Below are positions 59,104 through 64,000 of a DNA stretch of 64,000 nucleotides, piece by piece. Position numbers and translations under genes: made by a program. A model generated the notes under the pieces. That model saw only the letters and a program-made list of their open reading frames with translations. It searched no databases and was not told the DNA's origin. The stretch comes from Clytia hemisphaerica (taxonomy: Eukaryota; Cnidaria; Hydrozoa; Leptothecata; Clytiidae). Positions within the stretch are counted from its first letter, which is position 1; each line of letters opens with the position of its first letter. The DNA lies in contig CACVBU010000749.1 in NCBI GenBank assembly GCA_902728285.1, forward strand, positions 272,352 to 336,351. Direction: 5' to 3'.

Positions 59104-59122
59104 TATGGCTCCCCTCAAGATT
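59104..59122 (-). other. Polypurine tract of LTR element
   Basis: On the coding (minus) strand, CTTGAGGGGAGCCATA directly precedes the 3' LTR. The purine run GAGGGGAG is the expected plus-strand primer site. Confidence 0.6.
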
Positions 59123-59239
59123 TTCCAAATCTTGATCTATAATTTCGTTGGCTCTTCGGTGGGGAATCTTTTACCATACTTGGTTGATCTTTCTCGATTT
59201 GATCACAAACTTTCGAACATTGGGTGTTACGTCACTTCG

Positions 59240-60043
59240 TCAGGGCGGATCAATTTGCCAGGGTGGGACATCAGGGTCTGGATCTGTATTAATATCGGAT
59301 GGATCGTCAATTCGATGTTGCCAGGTTTGGGACGACCAGCTTCTCTTCTTTGAATAGGACGATACTTCACTTACTTTCAAAACATTAACAAATGGCGTTT
59401 CAGATTCCATACAATCTTTTTGAACGTGCGACTGGCGATCAGAATCAGGCGTAATACAAACAGATTCATTTTCAACAAAATCGATCGAACTTTCAGACTC
59501 CTTTTCAGAATCACGTTCAACAAAGATTGACTTCTCAACAATTAATGATCTTTTCACACTAAATTCATGAAGTGATGTAGGATGACTCAAATTACATATA
59601 TCACAAACTTTTGAGCTCTTACAATCAACAGACACATGACCTTTCTGAAGACAACCAAAACATAACCTTTCCCTCATGATAAAATTGTACTTTTGCCTCA
59701 AAGTTTTGTTCTTATAAAATGAAGATTTTTCCAAGTCAAAAACAGAAGGTCTCGAACCAATGTCAGATTTTCCAGAACTAGGCTTTACAAAAACAGGTTT
59801 TCTAACATGCTTTGGCTTAGATGCAGATGGTGGCTTAGGAACAAATACTGATTTTTGCGGAGATTTAAAACAAGATGGAAAATTGGTACTATGGTTATAA
59901 GCAGAATTAACATAAATATTTTTCAAAGCTTTCAACTCAGATGACACATGACATAACAACCTTTCAAGTGATTTAATCTTGCCAAATATTTCAGCATGAA
60001 ATTTTCCATGGGCAGACATGACAGATAAAAATTTGTGGAACAA
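59240..60043 (-). CDS. BEL/Pao-type Gag (C-terminal part)
   Basis: A 267-residue minus-strand frame starts with ATG. A proline/lysine-rich region (about 60-100) precedes a cysteine/histidine pair typical of BEL/Pao Gag: CFGCLQKGHVSVDC (C-x2-C-x4-H-x4-C) followed by CDICNLSHPTSLH. These knuckles bind the element RNA. The tail is acidic and Ser/Glu-rich. The N-terminal Gag domain is missing, and no protease, reverse transcriptase or integrase follows: the frame ends 137 bases from the LTR. The element is therefore non-autonomous, deleted for pol. Confidence 0.8.
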   Translation of the reverse strand: MFHKFLSVMSAHGKFHAEIFGKIKSLERLLCHVSSELKALKNIYVNSAYNHSTNFPSCFKSPQKSVFVPKPPSASKPKHVRKPVFVKPSSGKSDIGSRPSVFDLEKSSFYKNKTLRQKYNFIMRERLCFGCLQKGHVSVDCKSSKVCDICNLSHPTSLHEFSVKRSLIVEKSIFVERDSEKESESSIDFVENESVCITPDSDRQSHVQKDCMESETPFVNVLKVSEVSSYSKKRSWSSQTWQHRIDDPSDINTDPDPDVPPWQIDPP

Positions 60044-61110
60044 GGATGGTATAATGTTCTTATAAACGATGACAAAATTTCAGGCAGGCGAAAACCTAAC
60101 CTAGCTGGATTTTCAACACTTAAGTGATTAACATCCAGAAACCAAAATTGTATTATTGTTATTATATATGATGTTCAATATAAAATCTAGGTGGATTTTC
60201 ACACTTAAGTGATTAACATCCAAAATTCTTAATAAAAGTTATGTTATGACAACTATATGGCAATCAACACTCAAAACCGTGCGAACTAAAAGATAATTAA
60301 CATAAAACTCTTCTCAGGATGAGAAAAAGGAGAAATAGCTATAATAAAAACCAATAAAACAAATCTCAGAAGAGACAAAACAATTTCAAAACACTCTCCC
60401 TATGGGGAGACTAAACAATGAACAATCAAAATTCTAGTTGGTGACGGACCAAAAAATGCAAAAAATGATCAAACTTCAAATTTCTTTTCAAGCGAAGATC
60501 AAACCGATCCCAAAATGCAAAATGAATAAAAATTAAAAAGTCAAAAAAAAAACGAAACAAAAATCTCGAACAAACCAAAGTCGCTTTACTGAGTTACAAC
60601 GCGTGTTCACACAGGAACAAAGCAATTCTCGCTCTCTGAAGAATAATTTGGCCACAAAATGCTTGTGCTAAAGACAAGACTTCACAATAGTTTCCAACCA
60701 ATGGAAACCCCACGGCAACACGTCTATTGCACGGAACAAACGACACTACGTCTAGTGTGCGGACAACGATACCACGTTAGTATACGGACTCAAAACTCAG
60801 CTCAAAAAAGTGACAGGAAGTTCAAAGAAATAAAAATCAAAAAATCTCGACAAAAAATGCAAAATATCTCAAAAACGGCAAGCGAAAAATCTGGAAACAA
60901 AATTCAAAAAAATCTAAAGTCAAAAGAAAGTCTCAAACATATGAGAAAAAAAAAAAAAAAAAAATAAAAAAAATAAAAAACAAAAAAATTCAAAACACTC
61001 TAGCACACGCAAGAGGAGTTCAACACTTTCACACACGCACTACTCAAACATATGTATAGGAGACAGGAATGCAGATGGAAACAGAAATACAGATACTAGT
61101 TTAATTTACT
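60044..61110 (-). other. LTR-element leader / degraded region
   Basis: Between the 5' LTR (coding strand) and gag. No long frame. A run of AAAAAT lies near 60947-60988. No clear tRNA primer-binding site (TGG start) directly after the LTR. AGTGATTAACATCCA-type repeats occur twice near 60121 and 60205. Confidence 0.6.
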
Positions 61111-61636
61111 TGTGAGTGGAGAGAACGAAGATGTTTTGAATAATTTGACTGGTCGAAATATCTCAGCCTTAATGGACAAAAAGGAACCTAACCTAAGGAA
61201 ACCAAACAGAAAATGGAGAACAGAAAATGTAAAATGCAAACACCAATTCTTGAACTTAAACCAACTTAAAATGTAACAAAACCAAAAAGAACCGAAATAA
61301 AACGACAGTAAATTAAACTTTAGTAAAACGCACCTCTCACACACAAGACACTCACTCACGTCTCTCAGTGTTGAACTAACTCCTATCTACAAAATTTACA
61401 GTTAATAAACATATCCTAATTTCCCTAGAGGAATTACAAATGATATATAAAACGTATAAAACGCAATTTGGGGATACAAAAGACACTTAAAACAAAAGGG
61501 ACACTAAACAAAAGAAGACTCAAGAGACACATGAAAACTAGAAGAATCTACAGGGAATACTAATTAAAACACAGAAACATTAACAACACGGCCAATCAAA
61601 TGTTCATAACGATGGAGCACTCTCTCTCCATCAACA
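61111..61636 (-). mobile_element. LTR (5' LTR of the minus-strand element), 526 bp
   Basis: Near-identical partner of 58578-59103. The low divergence implies a recent insertion. Confidence 0.95.
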
Positions 61637-61641
61637 GGGAT
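61637..61641. repeat. GGGAT target-site duplication, right
   Basis: Partner of 58573-58577. Confidence 0.9.
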
Positions 61642-62395
61642 GGTTCATAAAATCTCAGAATTTCAGACAAAACGCTCAAGGTAGCCAAAAATCGCACTCA
61701 ATATTGAATACAGAACAGAGTCTTGTAACTATAATATAATTAGTTACACGGTCTTCTCGAGGTGGGATACGGGACATACAGGGATCAGTAAAAACCGTAT
61801 TGGGACTCGGCTTTGCAACGGATTTATCCAGTTGAAGTCCCTTTGCATGTTTTTCAAAAGCACGAAAAACTTTCAGAACCCTCCAAGCAGATACTTACAT
61901 TAAAGAACAAACTGTAAAAGCGGGATATGTGAAAGTGACATTTTATAGCATCACAATTGAAATTCTTACTCAACCCATATCAACCCAAGAAAAGTAAAAA
62001 TTAAAATAGCTTAAAGATTTTCTGCAGCATAATGACACAAACATTCTCAATCACTGTTTTTCAAAACAAAACATTCGAATTTTGACCAAAACATTCGAAA
62101 GCGCATTCGTCAATATGCAATGTCTTCTTTTTTTTCTCAATCGAATGCGAGGTAGACAGATACGGTTCATATCCTACCTCCACCGGATGTCTTTTGACCA
62201 ATGAAATTGCGAGAATCTTACTGATGCGGGATAAAGTGCTGTCTGAGGAAAGGAACCCCTCAAATAGGGATGGCCGATAAAATCTCGGAATCTTAGACGA
62301 AACGCTCAAGTTAGCCAAAAAACACATTTGATATTGGATATAGGGCCTTGTAACTATAATAGAGTGCTATCTGAGTTAGGAACCTCTTAAAGGGA
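61642..62395. repeat. Local repeat; contains an empty site of the LTR insertion
   Basis: GATAAAATCTCGGAATCTTAGACGAAAC...TGGATATAGGGCCTTGTAACTATA occurs at 62275-62395 and 58468-58545, and in diverged form from 61647. At 62261-62275, CAAATAGGGATGGCCGAT joins the two flanks of the LTR element with a single GGGAT. No gene. Confidence 0.8.
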
Positions 62396-63553
62396 CATTG
62401 CGGGAGTTTTAACAATAGAAGCCTTTCGTTTTTTTAGAATCGGTAGATTGTGTTTCGTGTGTTTTACAGACCAGCGTGCTTTATACTAAAGGATAGGTCT
62501 GCAGATTATATTATTCATGTTCCAGCTACAGAGATACAACCTGCGGATTACTTTTATAATATTTTTCAAGATGTCGGCAAGAGCATGTGTATTTCTCTGT
62601 GGTTTCTTTCACTTTAATTGAATGGTCTAGTACTTGTATTTTATTTTACCAATCTCCTTGGCAATGTATGTAGTTGAAAGGAGACTTATCAAGGTTGTTG
62701 TCTGCGGAGTTTCGATCCATGATTTTAAGTATTTCGTTAGCAATCATAAAGGTTTGTGTAATGCAATAATATGTAGTTTGGCAGAGTCATATTATTATTT
62801 GGATTTCCTAGAAACATAAAATGGGTGTTTGATCTTTCCTTGGCTCTACTACTAAGAACTTTGTACTCTTTAAAACATGGATTTTTATGCTTTTTATGTT
62901 GGAAATTGTAACTATAACTTAGGTTTATAATCCATAATCTCATGCAGAGGGCAGGCTCTTCTTTTTCTATCTTTTTCTTAACCTTCAGCGAAACAAGACC
63001 CTCTCAACCTGCCCCTAGACAGGCAGTCATAATCCAGACATAATTAATCGAACCAATCGGAACTTTGTCGAACTTAATCGAACTTTGTAGTCGGAATAAT
63101 GTTTTGTTGTCGAACTTTAAAACTTCACAAATTCTTCAAAATATAAAGTTCAATTAAGTTTGATTAAAGAAATCAAACTTAATCAAACTTTGTCGATAGG
63201 ACTATTTTATGAATTTGTCGATTAATCGATTATCGATAATTTAATCAAACTTTTGTTGTTTGATTAAGTTTGACAATGTTCAATTTGATTAGTAATCGAA
63301 CTGTTCGATTATACGTTAGGTGTAGATGAAATCGAGTGTAATCAATGAAATCGAGTGTAATCGATGAAATCGAGTGTAATCGATGAAATCGAGTGAAATC
63401 GAGTGTAATCCATGAAATCGAGTGTAATCAATGATATCGAGTGTAATGGATGAAAGTGATAATGGATCTAGCAAATCCAAGGTTATTGATAGTAATTGAT
63501 ACCCGTGCTGCTAAGAAAAAGGTCAAAACCATGGTCTGGTCTTTTTTTTTTAG
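62396..63553. other. Intergenic
   Basis: No recognised gene up to the acceptor at 63551-63553. 63040-63310 is rich in TTAATCGAAC/TCGAACTT motifs like those in the 3800-6220 palindrome. Confidence 0.4.
63326..63450. repeat. 18-bp tandem repeat
   Basis: GAAATCGAGTGTAATCGAT repeats about seven times with small changes. Confidence 0.85.
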
Positions 63554-64000
63554 ATTCTGCAAATTTAGAAGACAATAAAGCTGAAGTCCAGAGGAGAATC
63601 GAAAGTGAATTCCGGAGGCTTTGTGATAGCTACTCAGATGAAGATAAGGTGTTAATAGAGAAAGAAAGGGTCATCGTGTCATTGGATAAGTTGGTATCGT
63701 TGAAGGGGTCGAAATGTACGGAGGTTGAATGTGGAAAACTTTGCGGAGCGGAATTACGATTCAAATGGGTTGGGAATGGGTGCAACAGGACTTTAAAGTG
63801 GGAATGCGAGGATGAACATTATGGGAGCTGGGATTCCTCTGAAATCTTAACAATGAGAAAGAGAAGGAAAATATTTGTGAATGATATTTTAGTGACAAGC
63901 TCTGTTGTGCTAACTGGTAATAACTGGCAGAAATGCAAAGACCTATTCACTGCTTTGAAGGTTTGTACTCCTGGGACAACCACGTTCCATAAAAATCAGA
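63554..64000 (+). CDS. Transposase-like protein exon, runs off window
   Basis: After a strong acceptor (TTTTTTTTTTAG, 63542-63553) the frame is open to the window edge for about 148 residues. A charged helical start is followed by a Cys-rich module (CTEVECGKLC), WVGNGCNRTLKWEC, EDEHYGSWDSS, then VNDILVTSSVVLTGNNWQK. The order C..C, W-x-C, H...W-x-S, then a small-residue helix with TG matches a family of animal DNA-transposon proteins that I associate, tentatively, with Kolobok. No frame break is seen. The upstream exon was not found. Confidence 0.55.

Overview
The window is nuclear DNA of a eukaryote, very probably an early-branching animal (a cnidarian is my best guess). Genes are split by GT-AG introns with short exons. 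The DNA is AT-rich and crowded with inverted-repeat elements, satellites and degraded transposons of kinds that I know from cnidarian-type genomes: THAP plus DDE plus YqaJ transposons, a BEL/Pao-type LTR element, and LINE fragments. There are no operons, bacterial-type signals, rRNA genes or CRISPR arrays.

Most striking is a three-copy gene family: 1-2026 (minus, cut by the window edge), 26933-30319 (plus) and 47436-51689 (plus). All three share the same exon layout. The protein has two tandem modules that look like FYRN/FYRC (F/Y-rich, chromatin-type) domains, a conserved linker with RNAGPT, a large domain with three acidic motifs that could form an RNase H-fold DDE transposase centre, and a C-terminal CCHC zinc knuckle. 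The first copy is open as far as it can be seen. The other two carry frameshifts, a stop or nested insertions. It could be an undescribed transposase family or a gene derived from one.

Layout. 1-2026 family copy A. 2913-3569 broken RING-type gene. 3800-6220 near-perfect palindrome with ~1.03 kb arms. 6605-9536 multi-exon lysine-rich gene (minus) that carries a 190-bp direct repeat containing one exon. 11059-12075 protein kinase with coiled coil. 12390-13340 satellite of 184 bp. 13711-14052 coiled-coil ORF. 14340-15790 satellite of 193 bp with twin hairpins. 18071-18481 broken exon. 18542-19216 and 20961-21273 inverted-repeat elements. 23775-26570 inverted-repeat element carrying a broken LINE ORF1-like gene. 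26933-30319 family copy B. 31932-40172 remains of an ISL2EU-like transposon: THAP domain, DDE transposase, and a converging SWIM plus YqaJ nuclease gene, interrupted by three smaller elements. 41230-43300 retroelement fragments. 45509-46562 PHD-type gene fragment. 47436-51689 family copy C. 54605-55604 orphan gene. 56813-57255 tandemly duplicated small exons. 57283-58016 one inverted-repeat element nested in another. 58573-61641 BEL/Pao-type LTR element with 526-bp LTRs, a GGGAT target duplication and only a gag-like gene. 63554-64000 exon of a further transposase-like protein running off the window.

The elements are layered: a TTAA-targeting element sits inside the terminus of an older element; the GGACCTACC element splits the nuclease gene; an ACCTTAAGG element interrupts family copy C; and the LTR element sits in a local repeat whose empty counterpart lies about 4 kb away. 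Probable host-type genes are few: the kinase, the 6605-9536 gene, the tandem-exon gene and perhaps the 54605-55604 orphan.
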